This document shows positions 1-9,351 of a DNA stretch of 62,020 nucleotides, one piece after another (position 1 is the stretch's first letter; every line of letters starts with the position of its first letter). The position numbers and the translations under genes are program-made. A model generated the notes under the pieces. That model saw nothing but the letters and a program-made list of their open reading frames with translations, did not search any database and was not told the origin of the DNA. Where the stretch lies: positions 1 through 62,020 of the forward strand of contig CAYSMC010000024.1 in NCBI GenBank assembly GCA_964432115.1, written 5' to 3'. The DNA comes from JAAZKO01 sp964432115 (lineage in GTDB: Bacteria > Patescibacteriota > Microgenomatia > UBA1400 > PJMF01).

Positions 1-63
1 GACATTCCCAGCCAGATCTTTAGTCACTTAAGGGCAGTGACTAAAGATCTGGCTGGGAATGTC
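1..63. repeat. Perfect 28-bp inverted repeat with 7-nt loop at the window edge
   Basis: Positions 1-28 are the exact reverse complement of 36-63, with loop TAAGGGC at 29-35. It has no T-run, lies inside an open frame and starts exactly at base 1. A fold-back assembly artefact at a contig end is at least as likely as a biological hairpin. Confidence 0.85.
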
Positions 64-174
64 GGTGAGTCTTTGGACAAGGTGGTAGTGACTCCCAAAG
101 CAACTGAGAACGCACTAGATTTAGTGATGAGTAACTTACAATTTGCCTTTGGCTTTTTAAATAGAAATAAGTAA
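1..174 (+). CDS. C-terminal end of an unrecognised protein (5' partial)
   Basis: Frame 1 is open from the first base to a TAA at 172-174. The last 57 codons end in ...FAFGFLNRNK. The stop overlaps the ATG of the next gene (TAATG), which suggests translational coupling and membership of the ABC exporter operon. No domain is recognisable in this fragment. The first 21 codons lie inside a perfect inverted repeat and may not be the native sequence if that repeat is an assembly fold-back. Confidence 0.5.
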   Translation, partial: DIPSQIFSHLRAVTKDLAGNVGESLDKVVVTPKATENALDLVMSNLQFAFGFLNRNK

Positions 175-593
175 TGAAAAAAAAGATAAAAAATAAAAAA
201 TTCAAAAACTACTGCTTTTTTCGCTTTTGTAAGCTGTTGCTATTAATAGCCTTGATTCTCGGCTTGTTTTTGGCTTGGTTGTTCTTTAATAGCAAATTAC
301 GCTCTATTGAAAGGAGACTGGAAATTACTTTTATTAGTCCTCATCAGGCGCTGATTTTTTGGAAGAGTGATAGTCAATCTTTGGGCTATGTTCGGTCTGG
401 AACTAGCAAATATTGGCGCAAAACAACAAGTTATCAAACCAGCAGTGAAGCGGGTGACATTCATGCTGTTTTACTAGAAGAAATTCCGGCTGAGGGCTTG
501 TATATTAGTATTCATAATGAAAACGACAACTTTTTTTATTTCCCAGAAATAATAAAGATTGGTTACGATTATGCAAAATCAGAGATTGAGTAA
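174..593 (+). CDS. Small membrane-anchored protein with a fibronectin-III-like extracellular domain
   Basis: This 139-residue protein has a Lys-rich cytoplasmic start, one strong transmembrane segment (about residues 18-38, rich in Leu/Ile/Phe) and a short exported beta-rich domain. The pattern 'ITFISPHQALIFWKSD' followed by 'GYVRSG' resembles the first strands of FN3-like domains seen in CPR surface proteins; that is a resemblance, not a firm assignment. Its ATG overlaps the stop of the upstream frame, and its TAA overlaps the ATG of the ABC ATPase. It is therefore probably translated with the exporter and may be an accessory subunit on the outer face. No catalytic residues are apparent. Confidence 0.6.
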   Translation: MKKKIKNKKFKNYCFFRFCKLLLLIALILGLFLAWLFFNSKLRSIERRLEITFISPHQALIFWKSDSQSLGYVRSGTSKYWRKTTSYQTSSEAGDIHAVLLEEIPAEGLYISIHNENDNFFYFPEIIKIGYDYAKSEIE

Positions 594-1435
594 TGAAAAA
601 AAATACAACTGAACAAAAAACTAGCAACAAACAAGCAATCTTAGAAATCAAAGATGTTCACAAGTCCTTTATGATTGGTAATAATGAGTTAGAAATCATT
701 AAAGGAGTAAGTTTTACGGTGTACAAGGGTGATTTTGTGATTGTTTTTGGTCCTTCAGGATGTGGTAAAAGTACCATTTTAAATATTTTACTAGGTTTAG
801 AGCCACCAACCCAGGGAACAGTTAATTTTTTAAGTCAAGATTTATACAAAATGTCAGAAGATAAGCGTTCACAATTGCGCAAAAAAGAAGTGGGTATGGT
901 TTATCAGCAATCAAATTGGATCAAAGCTCTCAAAGTGATTGAAAATGTTTGTTTTCCACTAACTTTGCAGGGAGTAACTATTGAAGAGAGAGATAAGCAG
1001 GCCAAAACCGCCCTTGAATTAGTGGATATGTTGCAGGCAGCAGAACAGATTCCAACTGAATTGTCAGCTGGACAACAGCAACGCGTATCTTTGGCTAGAG
1101 CTTTAATTACCAAACCGAGTTTGTTGGTGGCTGATGAGCCAACAGGCAATCTAGATTCAAAATCAAGCGAGGAGATTATGAATCTTTTTAAAGATTTTAA
1201 TGAGCAAGGCCATACGGTGGTGATGGTTACTCACGACTTAGAGTACTTGCGATATGCTTCTCGCTCCGTGCAAATATCTGATGGGGAAATAGTGGAAGAA
1301 CACAAGGCTAATGCTGAAACCTTGAAAGAATTGGCCGTTTCCAAGCGAGGCAATGGTTCTGTTTCGAGCTCCAACAGTCGACAAGAGGCCACTAGCAATC
1401 TAGAAGAAGAAACAAAAAATGTTGAAAAAAATTAA
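593..1435 (+). CDS. ABC transporter ATP-binding protein, MacB/LolD type
   Basis: This is the cytoplasmic ATPase subunit of a MacB/FtsX-type (type VII) ABC system, which typically exports peptides or moves lipoproteins by mechanotransmission. Visible motifs are Walker A GPSGCGKST (residues 53-61), the signature LSAGQQQRVSLARAL, Walker B LLVADEPTGNLDS and the switch His in VMVTHD. The MacB/LolD hallmark 'DEPTGNLDS' supports the subfamily. Residues after about 235 form a Ser/Asn/Glu-rich tail not needed for the fold. The gene overlaps the permease gene by 17 nt, as expected for a two-subunit operon. The substrate is unknown. Confidence 0.93.
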   Translation: MKKNTTEQKTSNKQAILEIKDVHKSFMIGNNELEIIKGVSFTVYKGDFVIVFGPSGCGKSTILNILLGLEPPTQGTVNFLSQDLYKMSEDKRSQLRKKEVGMVYQQSNWIKALKVIENVCFPLTLQGVTIEERDKQAKTALELVDMLQAAEQIPTELSAGQQQRVSLARALITKPSLLVADEPTGNLDSKSSEEIMNLFKDFNEQGHTVVMVTHDLEYLRYASRSVQISDGEIVEEHKANAETLKELAVSKRGNGSVSSSNSRQEATSNLEEETKNVEKN

Positions 1436-4037
1436 AATTAAACCAGCTGAAGTATTGCAGTTTGTCAAAGCTTTTCTTTTAGAATCTTTGCTGTTATTAA
1501 AATTCTTTTTCCTTTTGGCGGTGATAACCGTTTTTAGCACTGTGGATTTAATTTATAAAATAGCTTCTCTAATACCGGGTCTAAAAAAGTTAGCCAAAAA
1601 GAATAGTGTTTTGAGAAAGAAAATTTTAGATTTGATTGATCCCTATATAGAGGGGGAAATGAGCAATCGAGATATTATTCTTTTAGCAACTAAGCATTTA
1701 AAAACAAAAAAAACCAGAACGATAATTACCATAGGTGGTATGACCATAGGTTTTGGAGCGATTATCTTTTTATTATCACTGGGTTATGGTTTTGAAAGAC
1801 TAGTAGTTTCTCGAGTAACTAATTTGGGGGAAATGAAACAGGTTGATTTGAGCATTGGTCAAGCAAGCTCTTTGGTTTTTAGCGATGAGGTAATGCAACA
1901 GATGTTAGAGATTGAAGGAGTAGATGAAGTTTTGCCTATTGTTTCTTCAGTGGCTAGAGTTAGTTACCAAAATTCTATTTCAGATGTGGTGGCTTATGGA
2001 GTCACCACTCGCTTTTTGACCGAATCAGCGATGAGACCCAATCGAGGAGCAATTTTTGAAGATGAAAATTATTCTGCCGAAGAATATATATTAAAAGCCA
2101 AAGAAGCTGAACAAAAACGGTCAGAAGAAGAAGCAGAAAATGATGAAGAAGATGGAGAAGTAGCAGGAGCTAGTGTTGTAGTTAATAGCACTGTGGCTCT
2201 TGGTCAGGAGAGCGCTAAATTGAGTTATGAAATTTATCCTTTGGTTTGGAAGGCGGTTTATGATAGTCCTTCACCGAAAGCTAATATCATCGCTTATACC
2301 AAGCGTCAAGCAGGTTCGCAACAAGCCACTGAGGTTTGGGGTCAGCCTCATCCAGACGATCCCAATGCTAGTTCAGTACAAGATATTAATGGCAACTTTT
2401 TTAGCACTTGGATCTTTGATAGTTTTCCTCTTTGGGATAAAACTTCTTGTGATGAAGCAGCTGCAGATTGTATTGAAGGAAAATATCAGGTCAGCAAAAG
2501 TGCTTCTCGGCAAATGATTAGTGCTGGATATATTACTCAAGATTCAGTTAAAGTTGAGCGATTTAACATCATTTCTTTATCCAACCCCGTGCATATTGAA
2601 GGTGAGAGTTTGGGAGAAATCGATCTTAGCATCACTCATGACAATTGGTATCAGTTGTACGGCCAACCCAAAAAATCTGGCTTAATGCTTTTGCAATTTA
2701 CTAAAATGACAGAATTTCCCAAAACAATCAAAGCTGAATTGGTAGTGGGGGAGGCTTACTATGGGAAATATGGATCGGTACTAGAAAATTCATCTGGAAG
2801 AAAGTTGGGTTATTGGTTAAAAGCTGAGTGGCCAGTCTGGGAGCAAATTGACTGTGGAGAGGGTTGTGATCAGCACTTTTTAGCAAGAAGGGATATCGAC
2901 AGAAAACAAGAAACTGTTACTGCATATATCCGTGCAGAGAATTTAGAGCTACTAAATTTACCATTCAATCCTTCTCAAGGTAAAGTGTTAGGTGAAAGTA
3001 CTACTGCCGAAGATCAGTCAGCAAGCCTTGTTACAACGACTTCTGCCACAGATTCTACTGTGTCCATAAGCAGCAGTTCAGCTACCGCTACAACAAGCGC
3101 CACTCAGGCCTCAGTCACAGGTGATGAAGACTTGGATAGTTTGTTGGCGGAATTTAGTGAAGATGAAGATTTAGATTTGGTCGAGATAATTTCTCAACTA
3201 GAGGCTGTAAATCGTGTTGAAAAAATGATCATGCCCTTTAGTAGTGAAGCAAAAAAGATTGTTTTAGTGAATCGATCGATGTTAAATTTATTAGGTATTG
3301 ATGAGGGTGTAGCTCTGGGAGAAACATTTAGTGCGATTTTGGTTTTTGATGGTAAACTTTTTAATCAATCGGAAACCTTGGTTGAATCAGATGAGGTAAT
3401 TATGACTATAGCCGGAATTTTACCCGACGATCGAACACCAGCCTTTTATTTGCCATTTGGTGACGTAAAAGGTACAGGGATTGCAAATTATTCTCAAGCC
3501 AAGGTGATTGTCAATGATCAAGATAAATTAGCAGAAAGTCGAACAGAAATTGAAACTATGGGTTTTCGCACCAGCTCAGTAGTGGACACAGTAGAACAAA
3601 TTAATAGCTTGTTTCAAAGTTTAAGGTTAGGTTTATTAGTTTTTGGCATGGTTGCCTTGAGTGTAGCGGCTCTAGGGATGTTTAATACTTTGACCGTTTC
3701 TTTGTTGGAAAAGACTAGAGAAGTGGGATTGATGAAAGCAATAGGGATGAAATCTCAAGAAGTGAAAATGCTATTTTTGGCAGAGTCGGTAATTATGGGC
3801 TTTTTCGGAGGAGTTTTAGGTTTATTATTCGGTTTCCTAGCGGGTCAACTTTTGAGTATAGTTTTAAGTAGTATCGCTGTAGCCAGTGGTTTTGACCCAA
3901 TCACCGCTACCCATATACCTTTAAATTTAATTTTAACAATCACTGGCTCTTCGTTCTTAATTGGAGTTCTAACTGGTTTCTATCCGGCTTATCGCGCAAC
4001 CCACATTTCAGCACTTAATGCTTTGCGCTATGAGTAG
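1419..4037 (+). CDS. MacB-like ABC transporter permease with large extracytoplasmic domain
   Basis: The 872-residue permease partners the upstream ATPase. It has an extra hydrophobic N-terminal segment (about residues 20-50), the first canonical membrane helix after 'TRTIITIGGMTIGFGAIIF' (about 100-125), a very long exported region (about 130-730) and three C-terminal helices with the FtsX-type sequence 'EVGLMKAIGMKSQEV'. The exported region carries an acidic stretch near residue 235 and a Ser/Thr/Ala-rich linker near 530-565. It is much longer than the MacB periplasmic domain. In an organism probably lacking a classical outer membrane it may act on cell-surface proteins or peptides. The function is inferred from the family. 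Confidence 0.88.
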   Translation: MLKKIKIKPAEVLQFVKAFLLESLLLLKFFFLLAVITVFSTVDLIYKIASLIPGLKKLAKKNSVLRKKILDLIDPYIEGEMSNRDIILLATKHLKTKKTRTIITIGGMTIGFGAIIFLLSLGYGFERLVVSRVTNLGEMKQVDLSIGQASSLVFSDEVMQQMLEIEGVDEVLPIVSSVARVSYQNSISDVVAYGVTTRFLTESAMRPNRGAIFEDENYSAEEYILKAKEAEQKRSEEEAENDEEDGEVAGASVVVNSTVALGQESAKLSYEIYPLVWKAVYDSPSPKANIIAYTKRQAGSQQATEVWGQPHPDDPNASSVQDINGNFFSTWIFDSFPLWDKTSCDEAAADCIEGKYQVSKSASRQMISAGYITQDSVKVERFNIISLSNPVHIEGESLGEIDLSITHDNWYQLYGQPKKSGLMLLQFTKMTEFPKTIKAELVVGEAYYGKYGSVLENSSGRKLGYWLKAEWPVWEQIDCGEGCDQHFLARRDIDRKQETVTAYIRAENLELLNLPFNPSQGKVLGESTTAEDQSASLVTTTSATDSTVSISSSSATATTSATQASVTGDEDLDSLLAEFSEDEDLDLVEIISQLEAVNRVEKMIMPFSSEAKKIVLVNRSMLNLLGIDEGVALGETFSAILVFDGKLFNQSETLVESDEVIMTIAGILPDDRTPAFYLPFGDVKGTGIANYSQAKVIVNDQDKLAESRTEIETMGFRTSSVVDTVEQINSLFQSLRLGLLVFGMVALSVAALGMFNTLTVSLLEKTREVGLMKAIGMKSQEVKMLFLAESVIMGFFGGVLGLLFGFLAGQLLSIVLSSIAVASGFDPITATHIPLNLILTITGSSFLIGVLTGFYPAYRATHISALNALRYE

Positions 4038-4045
4038 TTTTTTGA

Positions 4046-7000
4046 TTAGAATCTAATAGCTGCGTTATCGTTATATAAGAGCTTAATTTGTTCTAGGGTG
4101 AGGGCATAGTTATAAATCCGTACATCATCAATTTGGCCATTAAAATTATAATTTGTACCCTGATAGGTGCCGATTTTGGCACTGACATCATTGACTGCCA
4201 GATTACCAGTTATGGGAGTAGTGCCTACTAGTGTGCCATCTTTATAGATTTTAATATTTGCCCCATCATAAGTGCCGACAAAATGATACCAGCGATTCAA
4301 CTCATGGGTTTCGGAGTCAGCTGCATTTCTGTCCAGTCCGCCTACAGTTAGCCTGAAACGAATTTTGTTAGAAGGATTTTCCATTAAAAATGTCCAAGGA
4401 CTGCCTTTGACAGCAATCACTGAATAGGACTGCCCACCACCTCCATAAGCATTATATTTTGCCCAGGCAGAAACTGAAATTTGATTAGTAAAATCTTTAA
4501 TGCTGCTGTCATTTCCCAAATCTATATAATCATCAGTTCCATCAAAACTGAGCGAGCTATTGAATTGGCCATTTCTACCGTTATACCAGGCTTCTGTGGA
4601 ACTTCCAGAACGACAACTACCCAGGGCGTTTTGGGTACCGCTACTACCAATATTAATCGTACCATGATTATTATTACCAGATATATCGTTGGCTGTTGTT
4701 CCTTGACACTCATCTAGACGCCAATGGGCGACTGGAGCGCCACGATTGTAGTCCCAAGCGACTTGAGCAGGAGTACGAGCGTAGTCATAGATGCGGACGT
4801 TATCAATCGAGCCGCTATACCAAAAACTTGTTCCTGTATTTGCTTTGCCAAACATAACAGCTGTAGCTTGAAGATTGGGCGTATAAGTATCTGTCACTTT
4901 TAGTTTGCCATCGACATAAAGAGAGGCAGTACCGCTTGTGCCTCCACTAAAAGTCAGAGTTAAAAAGTGCCAGTCATTATCAGTAATGCCTGATCCATAA
5001 TTTCTTCCATAAAAACCACCGCCAATTGAATTTGATGTGCCCAAGCTAGCTGAAGAGCACCAACCGAGCCAAGCGGCTTGTGAAGTGCTGGCGTTTCCGA
5101 TAGAAACACCGAGCCCAAAAGTACTATGTGAGCCGGCTTTAAACCAGCCCTGCAGGGTAAAAGCTGAGCTTCCAAGAATTGTATTGCTACCTGCTTGAAC
5201 ATAATTATTACCATCAAAATTTAGAGCTGAACCAAGACTATTTACTCCTTTAATCCAGTTGCTATTACTCATATCAACTAAAGTTCCATCATTACTATTG
5301 TCTGAATAATCATGAGCGACAGTTCCAGTATTTTCATCAAAGGTCCACTCGCCAACTGGTGGTGAACAAGAACCAGTATCTCCGGGTACGCAATATTCGC
5401 TGGCCGAAGAACCAGCAGAACCAGCGGGACTTTCTGGAGATTGGCCCATTACAGTTGATACACCCTGATTGTATTCTTGAAGGATTTCTCCAGCACTAAG
5501 CGCTGAGTCATAAATTTTTACTTCATCAATAAGACCTTTGTATGGATAATTGACTAAATCATATTGGCCGATTCTAAAAGCTTGATTCCAACTAGGGCTT
5601 GTAGTGCTATGGGATGCACCAGATTGCTTGCCATTGATATACCATCTTTCTTCAGTGCCGTTAAACCAGTAAATGACGTGGGTCCAGCTGCCATTTGGTA
5701 CATCACCAGTCCCGTTGGACCAAAAATTACCGTCCTGTTGAGAGAGCATTGCACCACTAGATCCAATTAGCAGTCTGCGAGTGCCGCTATATCCAAGAAT
5801 TGCTCGATAGTTACCAGTGTTTTCGGGTTTCACCCAAACTGAAATGGTAAAAGGTGCACCTGAAGTTAAGCTGGTGATGGCAGGTACGCTAACATAATTG
5901 CTAGTCGTACCATCAAAACTTAAAGCACTGCCTTTTTTTCCCTGTTTTGTCCAAGTAGCACTGGTGATAGTGCCATGATTTTCTTGATCAGAAGAGTCAT
6001 AAGCGGTGCTTCCACTAGCTCCATCAAATTTCCAGTAAGCTAATAATTTGCTTGGAAGCGGAGTGATTGCGGCAGACCCCATTTGGTGGCCAAATACTGT
6101 TTTTGAACCAATTTTTGCACTACCAGCAATATAGTCTGCATTGATTTGTTCAGCACTCCGAGCATAGGGATAAATTTTAATTTCATCCATTAAGCCATCT
6201 GTCCACCAGCCGTACATAGTGCCAATGATGAGAGATTGAGCATTATCTATGCTATCCGTAACAGTTGAAATATTTAGTTCATTACTTTGTTTTTTCCCAT
6301 TGATATAGGCTAAAACTTTTCCATTGCTTCTATCAAAAACAAAATTATAATGAACCCATTGATTTATTAAATCACTTGGTTGACTGCCGTTGTTAAAACT
6401 TAGAGTAGATCGAACAAAATTATTTGATATGTCACGAATACAAATATCTATTCCAGTGCTTTTGTACCCATGACCAATGTCAAAGCCGGCATTTGCTACT
6501 CCATCTGCGTAACATTTAATAGATTTTTTGATCATAAAATTTGATCGAGGATAAGTATAATCGCGATGAAGGGCCCAAGCAGAAATTGTAAAATCTTTAG
6601 TATTAAAATTTAGTAGTTCGTCATCACTCACGGTAACAGTTCCAGGAAAATTTAGGCACTGGCCATCGATACAAGAATCAGGCGTTTCCCTCGTTGCCGT
6701 AGCAACTGTACCATGATTTTCCTGACCAGAAGAATCATAGGCAGTGCTTCCACTTTCTTCGTCAAATTTCCAATAGCCAACTGGAGCAGGGGAGCTTTCC
6801 TCACTAGAAGAGAGGCTGGTAGTTGGGTCAGTGCTCGCATATTGTCGGACAAACAAATTGTCATAATATGCTGTTCCAGCACTGTGACTCCAAATCCCTA
6901 TGTGAGAGTAACTATTAGTAATATCCCAATTATCAAAAGCTGTTTGACGAGTGGAGTCAAAATACAAGGCCTCTAAGAATCCTGCATTGACTACTGCTTT

Positions 7001-7846
7001 GTACACATGCCAATTGCTATCAATTGTTTGAGAATTAGTAAAAGAACCAAAAGCACCATCATGTGTTTCCACTATCTGGTTGGTAGATGCTCTAAGATAC
7101 ATTCCATAATAATCTGCGTTTGTTCCGTTGCTAGCAAAAATAAGTCCCGGATGAGGACTATTGGTTGCTGTGCTCGTGGCTCTTATAGCCATTTCCACGA
7201 TGTAGCTACTCTCCAGGCTAGCTTCTTTATAGATCTCTCCTGGTCCGTTGTTGCCACTAACTCCCAATACTTGTCGAGAACCATCAGTATCAAGAGCAAA
7301 ATTCTCTGTTTCGCCTATCCAATCAGAATATTCTGTAAAATCTTCAAAAAATTCAAAAACATTACTGCCATTTTCTGTGTTGCTGGCAGTACTATTTCCA
7401 TAGTAAATAAAAATAGTGCTAGCGTTATTTCCCTTATAAACTGTTGGAACCTTCACCCAGACTTTTGTATTAGCATTATTGCAGCCAGGGTTATCTTCCT
7501 CAATCCAGTGAGCTAAGAGATTGCCATCCCAATCAGTGACCCTTAAGTCTTCGCAAGCGCTTTGCATTTTATTGGCAGAAATTAAGCTCGCTGTGTCTAG
7601 CTCAAAGCTGATTTGAAAATTTTCTAAATCTGTTCCGTTGCTATTACTAATTAGTATGCCTCTTCGATACAACCAGGTTTCGTTCCACCACTCGGCTGCA
7701 ACTTGTTTGACTTGAGTTAAACTGTAGAGAGCTAAACCGAGTAGAAAGGGAAGAACAATCAATAAAATTGTCCACAATCTCGCTTTTTGTTGACTATTGT
7801 TTTTCTTTTTAGTAAAAAGGCTAGTGAAATAATTACTCAAGGCCAT
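4046..7846 (-). CDS. Giant membrane-anchored surface protein: DUF2341 plus several LamG (concanavalin-like) domains
   Basis: I place the start at the ATG at 7846 (MALSNYF...), because the longer frame would begin inside the tRNA-Arg gene. The product is about 1266 residues. It has one N-terminal membrane helix (about residues 24-45), then 'WWNETWLYRRGILISNS', which is typical of DUF2341, and then repeated units containing 'YWKFDE.SGSTAYDSSGQENHGT' and closing 'GLIDEVKIYDSAL' or 'IDDVRIYNYAL'. These are the hallmarks of Laminin_G_3/LamG sandwiches, with at least four copies. Such proteins bind glycans or partner cells at the surface, which suits an episymbiont. The next gene in the same direction upstream is tRNA-Arg. 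No sortase motif is visible at the C-terminus. Confidence 0.88.
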   Translation of the reverse strand: MALSNYFTSLFTKKKNNSQQKARLWTILLIVLPFLLGLALYSLTQVKQVAAEWWNETWLYRRGILISNSNGTDLENFQISFELDTASLISANKMQSACEDLRVTDWDGNLLAHWIEEDNPGCNNANTKVWVKVPTVYKGNNASTIFIYYGNSTASNTENGSNVFEFFEDFTEYSDWIGETENFALDTDGSRQVLGVSGNNGPGEIYKEASLESSYIVEMAIRATSTATNSPHPGLIFASNGTNADYYGMYLRASTNQIVETHDGAFGSFTNSQTIDSNWHVYKAVVNAGFLEALYFDSTRQTAFDNWDITNSYSHIGIWSHSAGTAYYDNLFVRQYASTDPTTSLSSSEESSPAPVGYWKFDEESGSTAYDSSGQENHGTVATATRETPDSCIDGQCLNFPGTVTVSDDELLNFNTKDFTISAWALHRDYTYPRSNFMIKKSIKCYADGVANAGFDIGHGYKSTGIDICIRDISNNFVRSTLSFNNGSQPSDLINQWVHYNFVFDRSNGKVLAYINGKKQSNELNISTVTDSIDNAQSLIIGTMYGWWTDGLMDEIKIYPYARSAEQINADYIAGSAKIGSKTVFGHQMGSAAITPLPSKLLAYWKFDGASGSTAYDSSDQENHGTITSATWTKQGKKGSALSFDGTTSNYVSVPAITSLTSGAPFTISVWVKPENTGNYRAILGYSGTRRLLIGSSGAMLSQQDGNFWSNGTGDVPNGSWTHVIYWFNGTEERWYINGKQSGASHSTTSPSWNQAFRIGQYDLVNYPYKGLIDEVKIYDSALSAGEILQEYNQGVSTVMGQSPESPAGSAGSSASEYCVPGDTGSCSPPVGEWTFDENTGTVAHDYSDNSNDGTLVDMSNSNWIKGVNSLGSALNFDGNNYVQAGSNTILGSSAFTLQGWFKAGSHSTFGLGVSIGNASTSQAAWLGWCSSASLGTSNSIGGGFYGRNYGSGITDNDWHFLTLTFSGGTSGTASLYVDGKLKVTDTYTPNLQATAVMFGKANTGTSFWYSGSIDNVRIYDYARTPAQVAWDYNRGAPVAHWRLDECQGTTANDISGNNNHGTINIGSSGTQNALGSCRSGSSTEAWYNGRNGQFNSSLSFDGTDDYIDLGNDSSIKDFTNQISVSAWAKYNAYGGGGQSYSVIAVKGSPWTFLMENPSNKIRFRLTVGGLDRNAADSETHELNRWYHFVGTYDGANIKIYKDGTLVGTTPITGNLAVNDVSAKIGTYQGTNYNFNGQIDDVRIYNYALTLEQIKLLYNDNAAIRF

Positions 7847-7897
7847 AAGCTTGTTTTCAGTATAAAGAAAAAAAGAAATATCAGCTAGTGCTTTTTG

Positions 7898-7969
7898 TGC
7901 CTCCACCAAGAATCGAACTTGGATTTAAGGTTTAGGAAACCTTCGTTCTATCCATTGAACTATGGAGGC
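7898..7969 (-). tRNA. tRNA-Arg (anticodon CCU)
   Basis: Read on the minus strand, it has a 7-bp acceptor stem GCCTCCA/TGGAGGC, D arm GTTCAATGGATAGAAC, an anticodon stem AAGGT/ACCTT around loop TTCCTAA (anticodon CCT), and T arm CAAGTTCGATTCTTGG. The discriminator is A. No CCA is encoded. It lies 51 nt upstream of the LamG gene start. Confidence 0.95.
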
Positions 7970-8012
7970 TAAATTTGCTTAGCTCTTAATTTTAATATTC
8001 AATTACTTCATT

Positions 8013-9239
8013 TTAAGTTGAGTGTAATTTAGCAATTTTATCATTGGCTCTTAATTTTGAATAGAATTCAGCTTTGATTATTACATAATTGATGATTATT
8101 AGTGGAATAATTCTAAAGAGGACTGTTATAACCCAAGCAAGATCTGTGATGTAGCGTCCTTCTGCTCCAATTTGCAGGAGGTAGAAGAAAATAAAAGGTG
8201 TTGGTAATAAGTACGACAAAGCACTAATTTTTACAATTTTTTTATTAAAAGATTTTTGAGTGAGGACGCCTAGAGCTAAAAAAGGAGCCAAACTCGTGTA
8301 ATGATATTCAAAAACTAAGTCATAGAATAATAAGTAGAAAGAAGTCCACATAAATAAACTAACAAAAAAGTTTGGTTTGACGCGCGTTTGTATTCTCAGA
8401 AGTATTAGGGCAGTGCTGATCTTCACCAAGTTGGCGTAGGGTTTTAAAACTACAAAATACCTGAGCAAAGCGTCCAGATTAAAAATTCCCGGAGGACCGC
8501 CAATTGGATCTCTAAAACGATTAAATAAATTACTAAAATAATAAAGACCTGCGCCACTAATGGCATAAGGTAGTGAAACCACGATAAAAATAAATAAACC
8601 TAGTGCTAGTGTTGTGTAGTGTTTTTTAAAGAATAGTGCAATTGCCCAGAGTAAACCAATGGGTTTAACTAGTAGAGCAAAGGTAAAAACAAATGCATTA
8701 ATAATTTGCGATTTTTTTGATGGGATTTGTTCCTTAAGATTGCTGATTAAAAAGAAAAAAATAGCTGTATCTAATAAAAAATGATATTGGCCGTTCCAAA
8801 TTTCCAAATAATGAGGAAAAATAGCGATTAATAGACAAATTGCTAAGGGAAAATTTTGGTGGTAGCGGTATTTTTTGAAGAGTGTAATTGCTAAAACCAG
8901 GGTAATAACTAAGCGGAAAAGTAACCATAGTCTAAAGGCAGTTGCTGCTTTGAATAATTGTAAAACACTACCAACAACAATTGTAAAAAAAGGATGGTAA
9001 ACATTAATATTACTGAACGGTGCGTAAGCTGGCACATCAGCATCACTTGGTAATTCACCTGTTAGAAAACCTCCTCTTAGCCATGCGTAAGCTCCATTGG
9101 GGACTTGAAAAAAATCAATACCTTGCAATTCATGAGTGTTGCCATGGGCAAAAAAAATATCAAAATGATGTGTTTGGAGTGCAGAAAGATAAAAAGCTAG
9201 GTGGATAACAATTGCCAAGATGATAATAAAGCGCTTCAT
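8013..9239 (-). CDS. Polytopic GT87-like (DUF2029) glycosyltransferase
   Basis: The protein has about ten hydrophobic segments and an early Asp in 'HHFDIFFAHG', followed by 'GIDFFQVPNGAYAWLRGG'. This matches the layout of polyprenyl-phosphate-dependent mannosyltransferase-like GT-C enzymes (GT87/DUF2029), which act on the outer face of the membrane in glycan or lipoglycan assembly. The start is set at the ATG at 9239 (MKRFIIILAI); the longer frame would run into tRNA-Pro. Only 7 nt separate the tRNA 3' end (9247) and this ATG, so the two are probably one transcript. The exact sugar and acceptor are unknown. Confidence 0.7.
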   Translation of the reverse strand: MKRFIIILAIVIHLAFYLSALQTHHFDIFFAHGNTHELQGIDFFQVPNGAYAWLRGGFLTGELPSDADVPAYAPFSNINVYHPFFTIVVGSVLQLFKAATAFRLWLLFRLVITLVLAITLFKKYRYHQNFPLAICLLIAIFPHYLEIWNGQYHFLLDTAIFFFLISNLKEQIPSKKSQIINAFVFTFALLVKPIGLLWAIALFFKKHYTTLALGLFIFIVVSLPYAISGAGLYYFSNLFNRFRDPIGGPPGIFNLDALLRYFVVLKPYANLVKISTALILLRIQTRVKPNFFVSLFMWTSFYLLFYDLVFEYHYTSLAPFLALGVLTQKSFNKKIVKISALSYLLPTPFIFFYLLQIGAEGRYITDLAWVITVLFRIIPLIIINYVIIKAEFYSKLRANDKIAKLHST

Positions 9240-9246
9240 TTTTTTG

Positions 9247-9320
9247 TCGGAGATGGCGGACTCGAACCGCCGACCTCGGCGTCCCGAACGCCGCACTCTA
9301 GCCATCTGAGCTAATCTCCG
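9247..9320 (-). tRNA. tRNA-Pro (anticodon CGG)
   Basis: On the minus strand it has acceptor CGGAGAT/ATCTCCG, D arm GCTCAGATGGCTAGAGT, anticodon stem CGGCG/CGCCG with loop TTCGGGA (anticodon CGG), and T arm GGCGGTTCGAGTCCGCC. The discriminator is A and no CCA is encoded. Confidence 0.95.
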
Positions 9321-9351
9321 GTCTTTATACTGGGCCTTTTTATGTACTAAG

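Noticed and set aside
4522..5766. Several 60-85-codon frames within the LamG gene region
   Set aside because: They are frame-shifted shadows of the Ser/Thr/Gly-rich LamG repeats, which have few stops in alternative frames.
7007..7516. Plus-strand 169-codon frame inside the LamG gene
   Set aside because: It is a shadow of the minus-strand LamG/DUF2341 gene: no promoter or ribosome site, and composition explained by the opposite frame.
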